Source: Streptomyces capitiformicae
GTDB taxonomy: Bacteria > Actinomycetota > Actinomycetes > Streptomycetales > Streptomycetaceae
Direction of reading: 5' to 3'
DNA length: 64,000 bases
Assembly: GCF_002214185.1 (NCBI RefSeq)
Contig: NZ_CP022161.1
Location: forward strand, 10,299,486 to 10,363,485
The notes under the pieces are model-generated. The model had not been told where the DNA came from and ran no database searches. It saw nothing but the letters and a program-made list of their open reading frames with translations. The first letter of the stretch is position 1. Each line of letters opens with the position of its first letter. Positions 43,672-51,661 of the stretch are shown here, in pieces. The position numbers and the translations under genes are program-made.

Positions 43672-44225
43672 GAGCGGTTGCATACCATCCCTCGCCGGCA
43701 TCGCCTGCGCGCCACCCGCGGTCAGTGCTCACCGGTGGTGAGGCTGAGCGAGACACAGCGATTCTCGTGGCGGCAGGCGCGGCACGATGTCGTCGCCGTA
43801 CGGGCGGAACGCCGCCCGACAGCCTGGCGAAAGCACCTGACCGACGAACCGGCCACCCGTCCGGTTGACGACGCGGGGTGCTCACGGGAACCGCCGTGGC
43901 TGCGGCCGTCGGCGTCGTGCCCTTCTGGCCGATGTGACCTTCATCGCGGTAGTGGGGTCTCAGCGGGGTGCCCGTTGCCCCATCCGCTGATGACGATGGC
44001 AGCGGCGCATGGCTCATCGCCGGAGGTCATGGCGCTGTGGCCGGAAGCGCTCGGCAGGAACACTGCATCCGCGCGGATCAATATCTGTATCCGTGAAGTG
44101 AGAAATAGGTGCGGCACGCAGCGAGTATTCCTCGATCACCGACCCTGGCGGAATCATTTCCCGCGCAGGGCCGTTCGCGGCATGCTAATGTCGATCTCAG
44201 TTGCAGGTGTGGTTGCCAGAAGGTT
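43672..44225. other. Intergenic region before the cold-shock gene, nothing recognised
   Basis: About 550 bases. A long plus-strand frame covers it, but its translation looks non-coding. The last 150 bases become A/T-rich and presumably hold the csp promoter. Confidence 0.4.
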
Positions 44226-44308
44226 CATTTTCCGACGGGTTAATCAGCACGGCGGCGCGGAATTCGCACAGGGCGAATTCCGTATATCGTCCCCGAAGGG
44301 GAAATGAC
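44226..44308 (+). promoter_or_regulatory. Structured 5' leader of the cold-shock gene
   Basis: A perfect 10-bp stem, CGGAATTCGC at 44258-44267 and its complement at 44273-44282, is followed by a small CCCC-GAA-GGGG hairpin that contains the GGGGAA ribosome site just before ATG 44309. The pair could make translation depend on temperature, as known for csp leaders elsewhere. Confidence 0.5.
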
Positions 44309-44512
44309 ATGGCTACTGGCACAGTGAAGTGGTTCAACGCGGAAAAGGGCTTCGGCTTCATCGAGCAGGACGGCGGCGGCGCCGACGTCTTCGCCCACTA
44401 CTCGAACATCGCCACCCAGGGCTTCCGCGAGCTGCAGGAAGGCCAGAAGGTGTCGTTCGACATCGGGCAGGGCCAGAAGGGCCCGACGGCCGAGAACATC
44501 GTTCCTGCCTGA
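44309..44512 (+). CDS. Cold-shock protein (CspA family)
   Basis: A 67-residue single OB-fold RNA/DNA chaperone. It opens [18 protein letters not shown] (RNP1 KGFGFI) and has DVFAHYSNI (RNP2-like VFAHY), with the family ending [10 protein letters not shown]. It melts RNA structure, mainly at low temperature. It precedes a DEAD-box helicase by 285 bases on the same strand, a common Streptomyces pairing (compare SCO5920/5921, from memory). A strong terminator separates the two. Confidence 0.95.
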   Translation: MATGTVKWFNAEKGFGFIEQDGGGADVFAHYSNIATQGFRELQEGQKVSFDIGQGQKGPTAENIVPA

Positions 44513-44536
44513 CACCGGCGGCAACGCATACTTCGC

Positions 44537-44572
44537 AGCTGGGGCCCGCACCTTGGGGTGCGGGCCCCAGCT
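44537..44572 (+). terminator. csp terminator
   Basis: A perfect 16-bp stem (AGCTGGGGCCCGCACC) with a TTGG loop, 24 bases after the csp stop. Confidence 0.88.
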
Positions 44573-44610
44573 CGCTGCATTTCAGGGCGCATGACGGGAA
44601 TGCCTCACCG

Positions 44611-44658
44611 CATCACCGCATCACCGCATCACCGCATCACCGCATCACCGCATCACCG
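44611..44658. repeat. Six tandem copies of the octamer CATCACCG
   Basis: A perfect 8-bp microsatellite between csp and the helicase, preceded by a partial copy. The number of copies may vary by slippage; it lies in the helicase leader. Confidence 0.9.
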
Positions 44659-44796
44659 AACGGTGACGCATTCCCCCGTCGATCCGAATCGGCGCCCATC
44701 ACCTCCGGCCCGTTCTCGCGATTCTCTGCGCCATTCATTTTGCTGCGGAATCTCCTTGCTACGTGCCAACGTGCTCACATCGAGGAAAGGTTCCGC

Positions 44797-46299
44797 TTGA
44801 ACCGCGCACGCACCGCACTCACGACCCGCACAACCCGCACCTACGACCGCTCCCGGGGGTCTGCCGCTCAGCGCTCGGGAGCGCCGCGGCGTTCCAACGG
44901 CTACGAACGTCGGCCGGCCGCACGCCAGGGCGAGTTCGCGCTGCCGAAGACGATCACGCCCGCATTGCCCGCCGTCGAGTCGTTCGCCGACCTCGCCCTG
45001 CCGGCGCCGTTGCTGGCCGCGCTCGGGCACGAGGGCGTGACCGTACCGTTCCCCATCCAGGGAGCGACCCTGCCGAACTCCCTCGCCGGACGTGATGTGC
45101 TCGGCCGCGGCCGTACCGGGTCGGGCAAGACCCTCGCCTTCGGTCTTGCGATGCTGGCCCGTACAGCGGGCCGGCGCGCGGAATCACGGCAGCCGCTTGC
45201 CTTGGTCCTCGTCCCCACCCGCGAGCTGGCCCAGCAAGTGACCGACGCGCTCACCCCGTACGCCCGCTCCGTGCGGCTGCGGCTGGCGACCGTGGTCGGC
45301 GGGATGTCCATCGGCAGGCAGGCCGGGGCGCTGCGGGCCGGGGCAGAGGTCGTCGTCGCGACGCCGGGTCGGCTCAAGGACCTCATCGGCCGTGGCGACT
45401 GCCGGCTGGACGACGTCGCCATCACCGTCCTCGACGAGGCCGACCAGATGGCCGACATGGGCTTCATGCCGCAGGTCACCGCCCTGCTCGATCAGGTGCG
45501 GCCCGAAGGACAGCGGATGCTCTTCTCCGCCACCCTGGACCGCAACGTCGACCTGCTCGTCCGCCGCTACCTGACCGACCCGGTGGTCCACTCCGTCGAC
45601 CCCTCCGCGGGAGCGGTCACCACGATGGAGCACCACGTACTCCACGTGCACGAGGCGGACAAGCAGCGGACGGCGACCGAGATCGCGGCCCGGGACGGCC
45701 GGGTGATCATGTTCCTGGACACCAAGCACGCCGTGGACCGGCTCACCAAGCACCTGCTGAACAGCGGCATCCGCGCTGCGGCCCTGCACGGCGGCAAGTC
45801 CCAGCCCCAGCGCACCCGGACCCTCGCCCAGTTCAAGACCGGGCATGTGACGGTACTGGTGGCGACGAACGTCGCCGCCCGCGGCATCCACGTCGACAAT
45901 CTCGACCTGGTCGTCAACGTCGATCCGCCCACCGACCACAAGGACTACCTGCACCGCGGCGGCCGCACCGCCCGCGCCGGCGAGTCCGGCAGCGTCGTCA
46001 CCCTCGTCACCCCCGACCAGCGCCGCGGCATGAGCCGGCTGATGGCTTCAGCCGCCATCACCCCCCGGATCACCCCGGTACGTTCGGGTGAGGCGGAACT
46101 GAGCCGCATCACCGGGGCCCAGGCCCCTTCCGGAATTCCCGTCGTCATCACCGCCCCCGTCGCGGAACGCCCCCACCGAGCCGGGTCGTCCGCGGCTTCC
46201 TCGCCCCGAGGCCGCCGCGCCCGCCCCGCCCAGGGGCGCGCCACCGGACGAGCGGGGCGGCGCAGGACGCAGCGGCCCGCCTTCGACCCGGCTGCCTAG
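44797..46299 (+). CDS. DEAD-box RNA helicase
   Basis: A 500-residue ATP-dependent RNA helicase. It has Q motif VPFPIQGATLP, motif I GRTGSGKT, Ia PTRELAQQ, Ib TPGRL, II DEAD (VLDEADQM), III SAT, IV IMFLDTKH, V ATNVAARGIHV and VI HRGGRTARAG. The tail is basic and disordered. TTG 44797 with GAGGAAAGG six bases ahead is preferred over a long in-frame extension that runs back through csp. It likely unwinds mRNA and rRNA at low temperature with the neighbouring cold-shock protein. CBS and SCO5918-like genes follow on the same strand. Confidence 0.93.
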   Translation: MNRARTALTTRTTRTYDRSRGSAAQRSGAPRRSNGYERRPAARQGEFALPKTITPALPAVESFADLALPAPLLAALGHEGVTVPFPIQGATLPNSLAGRDVLGRGRTGSGKTLAFGLAMLARTAGRRAESRQPLALVLVPTRELAQQVTDALTPYARSVRLRLATVVGGMSIGRQAGALRAGAEVVVATPGRLKDLIGRGDCRLDDVAITVLDEADQMADMGFMPQVTALLDQVRPEGQRMLFSATLDRNVDLLVRRYLTDPVVHSVDPSAGAVTTMEHHVLHVHEADKQRTATEIAARDGRVIMFLDTKHAVDRLTKHLLNSGIRAAALHGGKSQPQRTRTLAQFKTGHVTVLVATNVAARGIHVDNLDLVVNVDPPTDHKDYLHRGGRTARAGESGSVVTLVTPDQRRGMSRLMASAAITPRITPVRSGEAELSRITGAQAPSGIPVVITAPVAERPHRAGSSAASSPRGRRARPAQGRATGRAGRRRTQRPAFDPAA

Positions 46300-46340
46300 A
46301 GGCATCGATCAGAAGCTCACGCATCCCCGAGGAGACAGCT

Positions 46341-46751
46341 TTGACACCGGTACAGACGCAGCGGCAACGAACGGTTACCTCCCCCAGGAGCGCAGTCGAC
46401 GACATGGACGCGGCCGGGCCCCGGGTCCGGGACGACATGACCGTCGAGGTCGCCCTGGCCGTCATGGCCAGTGCCGGTGTCGAGTACCTCCTCCTGTGCG
46501 ACGGGGACGACGAGTGCACGGGCTCGATCAGCAGGGCCGAACTCGCCGTGCACCGCCGATGTTCCACGTACACGGACCGACTCCGTCTACGGGACGTCCT
46601 CGACGGACCGTTCACCTCGCCCGCCCCTCGGCCCGTCGCCGTCGGGGAACACGGCCGCCCCCAGGCGTCCTCGTTCTCTCCCGCTGATCCGCCCCGCCCC
46701 GCCCCGATCAGTTCGTTCTCCTTCCCTCAGCCCGTCTCCATCTCTCTGTGA
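46341..46751 (+). CDS. Single CBS-domain-like protein
   Basis: A 136-residue protein starting at TTG 46341 with GAGGAGA ahead. VRDDMTVEVALAVMASAGVEYLLLCD and a CTGSISRAELAVHR stretch form one CBS-type half-domain (the two segments are nearly adjacent). The C-terminal 50 residues are Pro/Ser-rich and disordered. CBS modules bind adenosyl compounds in pairs, so it may dimerise. It is 41 bases behind the helicase and seven bases ahead of the next gene, so the three are probably one unit. Confidence 0.65.
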   Translation: MTPVQTQRQRTVTSPRSAVDDMDAAGPRVRDDMTVEVALAVMASAGVEYLLLCDGDDECTGSISRAELAVHRRCSTYTDRLRLRDVLDGPFTSPAPRPVAVGEHGRPQASSFSPADPPRPAPISSFSFPQPVSISL

Positions 46752-46757
46752 GGGCTC

Positions 46758-47069
46758 ATGCGCTTTGTCATCGCCCGGTACCCGTTCGACCTGACCAAGA
46801 GCGGAGTGCTGGCCTCGATGAGGGGCGTCACGCCCGAGATCGTCACGGGTGAGTCCGTGACCATCGGCCGCCGCCGCTACCCCGTCAAGCAGGTGGGCCA
46901 GGTCATCACCCGACAGGACCGCCGCGACTTCACCGGCGGCGAAGTCATCCGGGCCATGACCCGCCTCGGCTTCACCTGCCATGCCCGCCCCGACGCCGCG
47001 CCCGTGCGTGTCCCGACTCCGCTCCAGACCGCGTCGGCACTGCTCGGCGCCGCCTCCATGGGCGTATGA
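46758..47069 (+). CDS. SCO5918-like small conserved protein
   Basis: A 103-residue protein: MRFVIARYPFDLTKSGVLAS, GESVTIGRRRYPVKQVGQVI and EVIRAMTRLGFTCHA match the family recalled from S. coelicolor SCO5918, next to the same helicase/csp pair. Function is unknown. The synteny argues that csp-helicase-CBS-SCO5918 is a conserved cold-response block rather than foreign cargo, even though it lies between two tRNA-Gly fragments. Confidence 0.75.
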   Translation: MRFVIARYPFDLTKSGVLASMRGVTPEIVTGESVTIGRRRYPVKQVGQVITRQDRRDFTGGEVIRAMTRLGFTCHARPDAAPVRVPTPLQTASALLGAASMGV

Positions 47070-47100
47070 AGCCGGGCGGCAAACCGCCATCAGGATCGCC

Positions 47101-47138
47101 GTGAGGGCCCTGCCGACATGTGTCGGCAGGGCCCTCAC
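47101..47138. terminator. Perfect 18-bp hairpin after the cold-response block
   Basis: GTGAGGGCCCTGCCGACA, two bases, and the exact complement; 31 bases after the stop of the SCO5918-like gene. Confidence 0.88.
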
Positions 47139-47695
47139 GGCCGTCTCGCCGCCCGTTCTCCGCGACTGGATCGCCCGCCACAACGGCCTGCGTCACCCGT
47201 TGTTGCAGGTCACAAGCTATCTATTCCTCCAAAGAGCTGAAATCTACTCTTGCCAGAGTAGACATTAGGCCCTGGCACGGTTAGCCTTTTTCTCGTTGAC
47301 ACCGGTCAAGCGAAACCCGGCAGACACGAACTGGCGGGTTGCAGTACATGAAGTTCGCAGGCCAGTGCGGCTCTGGAGTCCCGAAGCCAAGTGTTCGTAG
47401 AACGGTGACGGGGCTGAGGGCCACACTGGGCGGCCCGCAGGTCGAGGGGCCGCCGACAGCAGTACCGCAGTACCAGTTCACCAAGCGGTTGGTTCAGAGA
47501 AAGGACGGAGGACGCAGACGCCATCAGGATCGCCCGGCCCGGGAAGCACTCGGCCGGGTACCGCAAGACCCCGGATTGGAAGGTGGTCCCCGGTCACGCA
47601 GCCGCGATCCCCGCACCCCCCCTTCTGCAGGGCTGGTAGCGGAAACAGAAGGTCGGCACAGCAATAGGGCCGACAGATGGTGTTGAATTTCCTTC
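47139..47695. other. Region without a recognised gene, bounded by two terminator-like hairpins
   Basis: About 560 bases, distinctly A/T-rich in 47210-47320, with no convincing coding frame. It contains a GGCGGCCC...GGGGCCGCC hairpin (about 47431-47455) and ends at the hairpin 47696-47727. A non-coding RNA between promoter-like and terminator-like features is possible but unproven. Confidence 0.35.
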
Positions 47696-47727
47696 GGGGC
47701 CCTGGTGCCGCACGGCACCAGGGCCCC
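47696..47727 (+). terminator. 15-bp perfect hairpin just ahead of the MerR gene
   Basis: GGGGCCCTGGTGCCG, CA loop, and full complement. It ends 25 bases before the merR-like start, so it either ends an upstream transcript or controls the gene as an attenuator. Confidence 0.7.
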
Positions 47728-47752
47728 TCGACGCGTTGCGCAACGAGGTGAC

Positions 47753-48106
47753 ATGACAGCAGATATCCCCCTCAGTGATCGTCTGGACGACGACGACTAC
47801 CCCGCATACACCATGGGGCGGGCCGCCGAGATGCTCGGAACCACCCCGGCTTTCCTCCGAGCCATCGGTGAGGCCCGTCTGATCACTCCGCTTCGCTCGG
47901 AGGGCGGACACCGCCGGTACTCCCGCTACCAACTACGGATCGCTGCGCGTGCCCGCGAGCTCGTCGACAGGGGCACCCCGATCGAGGCTGCATGCCGCAT
48001 CGTCATCCTTGAGGACCAGCTCGAGGAAGCTCAGCGCATCAACGCCGAGTACCGGAGCCGTGCCGAGCACGAGGCGCCCGACAGCTCCCTTCCCGGTGAC
48101 AGCTGA
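47753..48106 (+). CDS. MerR-like helix-turn-helix regulator
   Basis: A 117-residue DNA-binding protein. [20 protein letters not shown] is the winged HTH, followed by [19 protein letters not shown], the MerR wing and second helix. An [16 protein letters not shown] coiled tail serves for dimerisation. There is no effector-binding domain and no metal Cys. ATG 47753 has GAGGTG ahead; a longer upstream frame has no ribosome site and runs through a hairpin. Small MerR-like genes of this kind accompany cold-shock genes in Streptomyces (from memory). Confidence 0.85.
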   Translation: MTADIPLSDRLDDDDYPAYTMGRAAEMLGTTPAFLRAIGEARLITPLRSEGGHRRYSRYQLRIAARARELVDRGTPIEAACRIVILEDQLEEAQRINAEYRSRAEHEAPDSSLPGDS

Positions 48107-48406
48107 TCACGTGGGCGCGTGCCGGTCGGCTCGAACACGCGCGACGCCCGATCGCCCCTGAGCGCCCGCCTGGGACAGCAGGTCGTGCCCCGCGGGTCAG
48201 CCTCCCGGCAGCAGGCGGCGGCGCCTCCGCGGTCGACGGCGGTCTTGGCGCCCGCGAAGATCGCCAGTCGGACTCCCCCACTGCGACGCCGTGCCCCCAG
48301 CGTGCCCGTAACAGGGGACGACAACGGTCGACAGCGGTACGAGCCGGGACTCACACAGCGCTACCCGCAAGCCACATAAGTGCAGGTCAACGACCACGTC
48401 GCCTTC
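48107..48406. other. Element-end-like segment upstream of the second tRNA-Gly copy
   Basis: No gene seen. Bases 48319-48346 match 42303-42330 at 24 of 28 positions, at nearly the same distance (88 and 86 bases) from their tRNA-Gly copies. This suggests the two fragments carry related element ends. Confidence 0.5.
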
Positions 48407-48475
48407 CAAGCGCCGTCGCTTCCCAAGCTGAGAGCGCGAGTTCGATTCTCGTCACCCGCTCCATGATGAAACCCC
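48407..48475 (+). repeat. tRNA-Gly 3'-half, copy 2 of the 69-bp direct repeat (att-like)
   Basis: Identical to 42389-42457 except for one base. It again lacks the tRNA 5' half and is again followed by a separate terminator. A tyrosine-integrase remnant starts 80 bases away with its 3' end toward this site, the standard actinobacterial att-int arrangement. Confidence 0.87.
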
Positions 48476-48496
48476 CAGGCCAGCGGCCCGGGGGTT
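48470..48496 (+). terminator. tRNA-type terminator after copy 2
   Basis: AACCCCCAGGCC, loop AGC, GGCCCGGGGGTT (one mismatch), then CTTTGTTG. Confidence 0.78.
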
Positions 48497-48554
48497 CTTT
48501 GTTGTCCAGACCGGTGAGCGGGTAGCGCACCACAACCGCACCATGAGCTCTCGG

Positions 48555-48840
48555 TTAGCTTCCGGTGGCGTCCTCCTTGTGGTGCGCGGGGTTGTCCTCG
48601 TGGTGCTTCGCACGCTCGGCGCGCACCATCTCGTCGAGCCCGGCCGTCACCTCGCGCTGCCGCTCCTCGTCGGAGTGCTGATAGAGCAGCGCGGCCTTCT
48701 CGGAGGACTGGCCCGCGCGAACCACCGTCCTTCAGACCGACGACCGCGCGGGCGCGCCGTCGCTTACGGCCGAAGGAGGTGCCTCGAAGGGCCGCACCCT
48801 TCTCACCGACGAAGAGCAGCCCATCGGGTCGCAGCGACAA
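48555..48840 (-). pseudogene. Tyrosine integrase, C-terminal remnant
   Basis: Two pieces of a phage-type integrase remain. SLRPDGLLFVGEKGAALRG and FGRKRRRARAVVGLKDG lie in one frame; after a deletion, VRAGQSSEKAALLYQHSDEE follows in another frame, with the nucleophilic Tyr. The tail then runs REVTAGLDEMVRAERAKHH to a TAA at 48555-48557. The R-H-R box with DLRHTGHT is missing. It would have catalysed insertion at the adjacent tRNA-Gly site and cannot do so now. Confidence 0.75.
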
Positions 48841-48849
48841 GGTGGCCGG

Positions 48850-49215
48850 CGCAAAGGGAGACGGGGTCGCCTCGGGTGTGCGGCTCGATCAGCGACTCCA
48901 GCGTCGGCAGCAGACCGGAGTCGGTGTCTGGCAGCCGCTTGCGGCCGGCACCTGGAGCCCGGATCCGTAGGGTCGGCACGGAGCAACCGGCCAACTCGGC
49001 CATACCGCGCGCGATCGTGGCGGTACTGGTGGTACTGGTGGTACTGGTGGTACTGGTGGTACTGGTGGTGCCGGAGGCGGCGGCGACTCGAGTGATCCCG
49101 CCGTGGCCGATGGCGGTGGCCTCGCCGGCCAGGTACAGCCGACAGGCGCTCGTCGACGTGCGGCAGTATCTGATCGAACTTGGCCCGCAGCGCACGGGTC
49201 GAGAGACAGCCTGGC
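48850..49215 (-). pseudogene. ISAzo13-family transposase, N-terminal remnant
   Basis: The minus strand reads RAKFDQILPHVDER, then in another frame RLYLAGEATAIGHGGITRV, IARGMAELAGCSVPT, RIRAPGAGRKRL and LLPTLESLIEPHTRGDPVS, the N-terminal HTH part of ISAzo13-type transposases. The DDE domain is missing; it runs straight into the integrase remnant. A Thr-Ser-Thr-rich stretch within it comes from an expanded 9-bp repeat. Confidence 0.7.
49022..49075. repeat. Six tandem copies of the nonamer GGTACTGGT
   Basis: A perfect 9-bp repeat, in frame with the surrounding transposase remnant, where it adds a (T-S-T)n insert not expected in the family. Confidence 0.9.
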
Positions 49216-49257
49216 AGACACGTGGTCATATCCCGGGCTCCCACCAACACCCGCCTA

Positions 49258-49580
49258 CCGAGGACTTATTGACGTACAGGCCCCGGCGGTGCCGTTGTAC
49301 TGGCGCTGCACGCCCACCGTGGCGACGCCCTTCTTGATGTCGCCGGTCTCATCAACGACCAGCACCGCGTCCTCGTGGCGCAGACGCTCGACGACAAAGC
49401 CGCGGATGTCGTCACGTACCGCGTCGGCATCCCACCTGGCCCTCGACAGCAGGTGCTGCAGGCCGTACGGGGTCGCGTCCCCGGCCTGCTCCGCAAGCGT
49501 CCAGCACATCTCCAGACCGCCGGTCGGAGGGCCGGCCAGGCTGGACCCGTTCCTCCGGACGTACAGGGCGACGGCCTCCG
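49258..49580 (-). pseudogene. IS701-type transposase fragment
   Basis: The minus strand reads ALYVRRNGSSLAGPPTGGL, EMCWTLAEQAGDATPYGLQ, LSRARWDADAVRDD and AVLVVDETGDIKKG (DDE catalytic Asp), ending QRQYNGTAG. These are the N-terminal third of an IS701-family transposase; the start and everything after the first catalytic strand are missing. It abuts the sigma-factor fragment on one side and the ISAzo13 fragment on the other. Confidence 0.75.
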
Positions 49581-49582
49581 GC

Positions 49583-49777
49583 GCCGTTCAAGTCCAGTTC
49601 GGCCCGGCGTTCCCAGGCCCGGACGAAAGCCTCCTGGACCACATCCTGCGCCTCGGCGAGGTCGCCTGTCATCGCATTCAGCCGGCCGATGAGTCGGCCG
49701 ACGCTCGCGGCGTAAAAGGCGTCGAACTCGTGCTCGTCCGCACCCTGGCCGCCGCGCGGTTCATCCGGTGGTCGCAT
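49583..49777 (-). pseudogene. ECF sigma factor, N-terminal fragment cut by an IS
   Basis: ATG 49777 with GGAGAGG ahead opens MRPPDEPRGG, then EFDAFYAASVGRLIGRLNAM and AQDVVQEAFVRAWERR, sigma region 2 of the SigE-like ECF group. After about 64 codons, at LDLNGA, the sequence becomes IS701 transposase. Region 4 is gone, so no promoter recognition is possible. Confidence 0.72.
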
Positions 49778-49976
49778 GCCTCTCCTGTCACGCTGCGCCG
49801 TGCCACTTGGCTCCCTCGCATCGGCTCCCTCGAACCACAAGAAGTCAGCGACTCACGCGCAACCCCCGGGCCCCGACGCCCAGCTCTTCCGACCACCACC
49901 GACGGCCTCCCCACCCGCCTACCCACCCCCACTGGGAATTCCCGACTTCGGCATCGACACGTCCGAGGGCCGGACG

Positions 49977-50867
49977 CTACTCGCGCGAGCCTGACGCCAC
50001 TGGAGGTGAGGGCAGCCGGGTCGTGGTGGCGGCCCCGCCCACGCGGGCCTCGAAGCACTCCCGTTCGCCGTCGGCCGACGCGGGCCGGAAGCAGGCCCGG
50101 ACGGTGCTGCCGGGACGGACTTCGGTCATCTCGGTATAGATGAAGGTTGCCGCGTCGTCCTTGTTCCTGATGCGCACGCCGTGGGTCGGGCCGCCTGCCG
50201 TTACGTCCAACCGGTCGCCGATCTCGGTCCCCCAGGTCCGGGCCCAGCTCGCACCGCACTTCTTGCTGTGGCGCAGCTCGACGTGGGCGCCGGTGGCCGT
50301 GCGGTGCGAGGCGAGGGTGTCGGGGCCGAGGCCGCAGATCAGGCGCATCGGATCCCGGCCCTCGCAGGCGGCTCCGTGGCATTGGGGAGCGAGGGAGAAC
50401 GGGACGGAGGCCGGCAGCGGTTCGTCCTCCTGAGCCTCCGAGTCCGGCAGCAGGAGGAACAGCAGGGCCGCAGCACCACCGACGATCACGGTGTACGCCG
50501 ACGCCAGCACCACCAGGAGCCTGCTCCCGCCACGTCGCCGCCGCCCGGTCCCGGCGGGCGGTGGCGCCTCCTGAGGTTGTGGCCGCGGCGACTCGTCCGT
50601 GGGAGGGGCGGGTGCGGGGGCCACCGCGCGTCCGCTCCAGTGCGACTCGGCGATCTCCCACAGGGCCAGCAGCCGCCCGTCCGGTTCGTTCGCGAGCCGG
50701 CACAGTTCCCGTACGGCCTGGCGAGGAGGCAGGCTCTTGCCGTTGAGGTACCGCTCCCACGAGGACTTGCTGTACGCCGTCCGCTCCGCCAGCGCCGCCA
50801 GGCTCAGCCCCGCACCGGCCCGCAGCTCCCTCAGCGCCGCGACCAGCCGGGTGTGTTCCGCGGTCAC
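49977..50867 (-). CDS. Membrane-anchored XRE regulator with DUF2690-like outside domain
   Basis: A 296-residue protein. An N-terminal HTH (LVAALRELRAGAGLSLAALA, KSSWERYLNGKSLPP; about 5-60) lies in the cytoplasm, then a Pro-rich linker and one membrane helix (LLVVLASAYTVIVGGAAALL, about 115-140). An extracytoplasmic domain follows with CHGAACEGRDP and CGLGPDTLASH and conserved Cys, as in DUF2690. Such layouts suggest one-component signalling from the cell surface to DNA. Its GTG start overlaps the stop of the next minus-strand gene, a near-homologue in its HTH, so the two are coupled. Confidence 0.82.
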   Translation of the reverse strand: MTAEHTRLVAALRELRAGAGLSLAALAERTAYSKSSWERYLNGKSLPPRQAVRELCRLANEPDGRLLALWEIAESHWSGRAVAPAPAPPTDESPRPQPQEAPPPAGTGRRRRGGSRLLVVLASAYTVIVGGAAALLFLLLPDSEAQEDEPLPASVPFSLAPQCHGAACEGRDPMRLICGLGPDTLASHRTATGAHVELRHSKKCGASWARTWGTEIGDRLDVTAGGPTHGVRIRNKDDAATFIYTEMTEVRPGSTVRACFRPASADGERECFEARVGGAATTTRLPSPPVASGSRE

Positions 50868-51661
50868 TTCGGATCCGCCTCCCGCAGGGCCTGCCAGGTG
50901 GGCGGGTCGATGACTCCGTTCACGATCAGCCCGTTCTGCTTCTGCATGCGCTCGACCGCTCGCCGCGTCTTGGGGCCGAAGATGCCGTCGATGTCCCCTG
51001 GCTCAGTACCCGCCCGGCGCAGCAGGCACTGCGCCTCGGCCACTTCGAGCCCCACGTGGGTGTTGGACAGGAGGATGTCCGTGGTCCGGCTCAGGCCCGC
51101 GTACCAGCGGCCGTCACGCTGCTCCAGCCGACAGGTGTAGATGACCGGCACCGTGGACTCCGACACGGTGGCCAGGGCCGTCGCGACAGCATCGCTGCGG
51201 TCGTGCGCGAGCTGGGCACGGGCCTCGGTGAGCCGCAGGGCCAGCAGGAGCGCGGCGGAGACGGACAGCACCGTGACCACGGCTCCCGCCGTGACCGCGA
51301 CGCGCAGGTGACGCCCGTACGGCTGCTGCTCCGTGGGGGTGTGTTCCGGTGTCGCGGAGAAGTCCTCGGGGGTGTCGGTGGTGACCACCCGTCCCTCCGC
51401 CCAGCGTTGGGCGGCGATCTCGTGCATCACCAGCAGCCGGTGCGGATCGTCACCGCCGACGCGGGCCATCGCCTCGACGGCCTCCCGGGGCGGCAGAGAC
51501 CTGCCGTTCAGATATCGCTGCCACGACTTCGCGCTGTACCCGGTCCTCGCGGCCAGTTGCCGCGTGCTCAGTTCGCTGTGGTCCTTAAGCCTGCGCAGTC
51601 GCACGATCAACTGGTGGACGTGTGGATGCAGTTCTGCGGGCAGTTCCTTCCATCGCGACAC
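50864..51661 (-). CDS. Membrane-anchored XRE regulator with peptidoglycan-binding domain
   Basis: About 265 residues. The HTH (LIVRLRRLKDHSELSTRQLA, KSWQRYLNGRSLPPREAVEA) closely matches that of the downstream partner. A linker and one membrane helix (VAVTAGAVVTVLSVSAALLLA) follow, then an outside part ending in a PG_binding_1 domain (AEAQCLLRRAGTEPGDIDG, FGPKTRRAVERMQ). This suggests a wall-sensing, DNA-binding protein. GTG 51661 with GGGGGAAGC ahead is preferred to a longer frame starting at 51724. It is first of the coupled pair and is transcribed away from a secreted peptidoglycan-binding protein. Confidence 0.82.
   Translation of the reverse strand: MSRWKELPAELHPHVHQLIVRLRRLKDHSELSTRQLAARTGYSAKSWQRYLNGRSLPPREAVEAMARVGGDDPHRLLVMHEIAAQRWAEGRVVTTDTPEDFSATPEHTPTEQQPYGRHLRVAVTAGAVVTVLSVSAALLLALRLTEARAQLAHDRSDAVATALATVSESTVPVIYTCRLEQRDGRWYAGLSRTTDILLSNTHVGLEVAEAQCLLRRAGTEPGDIDGIFGPKTRRAVERMQKQNGLIVNGVIDPPTWQALREADPK

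Noticed and set aside
43678..44307. 209-codon plus-strand frame before csp
   Set aside because: It runs through the csp leader hairpins, has no family resemblance and no ribosome site.
44611..44658. Possible CRISPR array (CATCACCG repeats)
   Set aside because: 8-bp head-to-tail repeats with no spacers; a microsatellite. The same applies to 49022-49075 and 52651-52690.
44329..44796. N-terminal extension of the DEAD-box helicase running back through csp
   Set aside because: It would read csp, its terminator and the octamer repeat in another frame; TTG 44797 has a strong ribosome site.
48543..49337. 264-codon plus-strand frame with (VLV)n run
   Set aside because: The run is the 9-bp repeat read antisense, and the rest is antisense of the integrase and transposase remnants.
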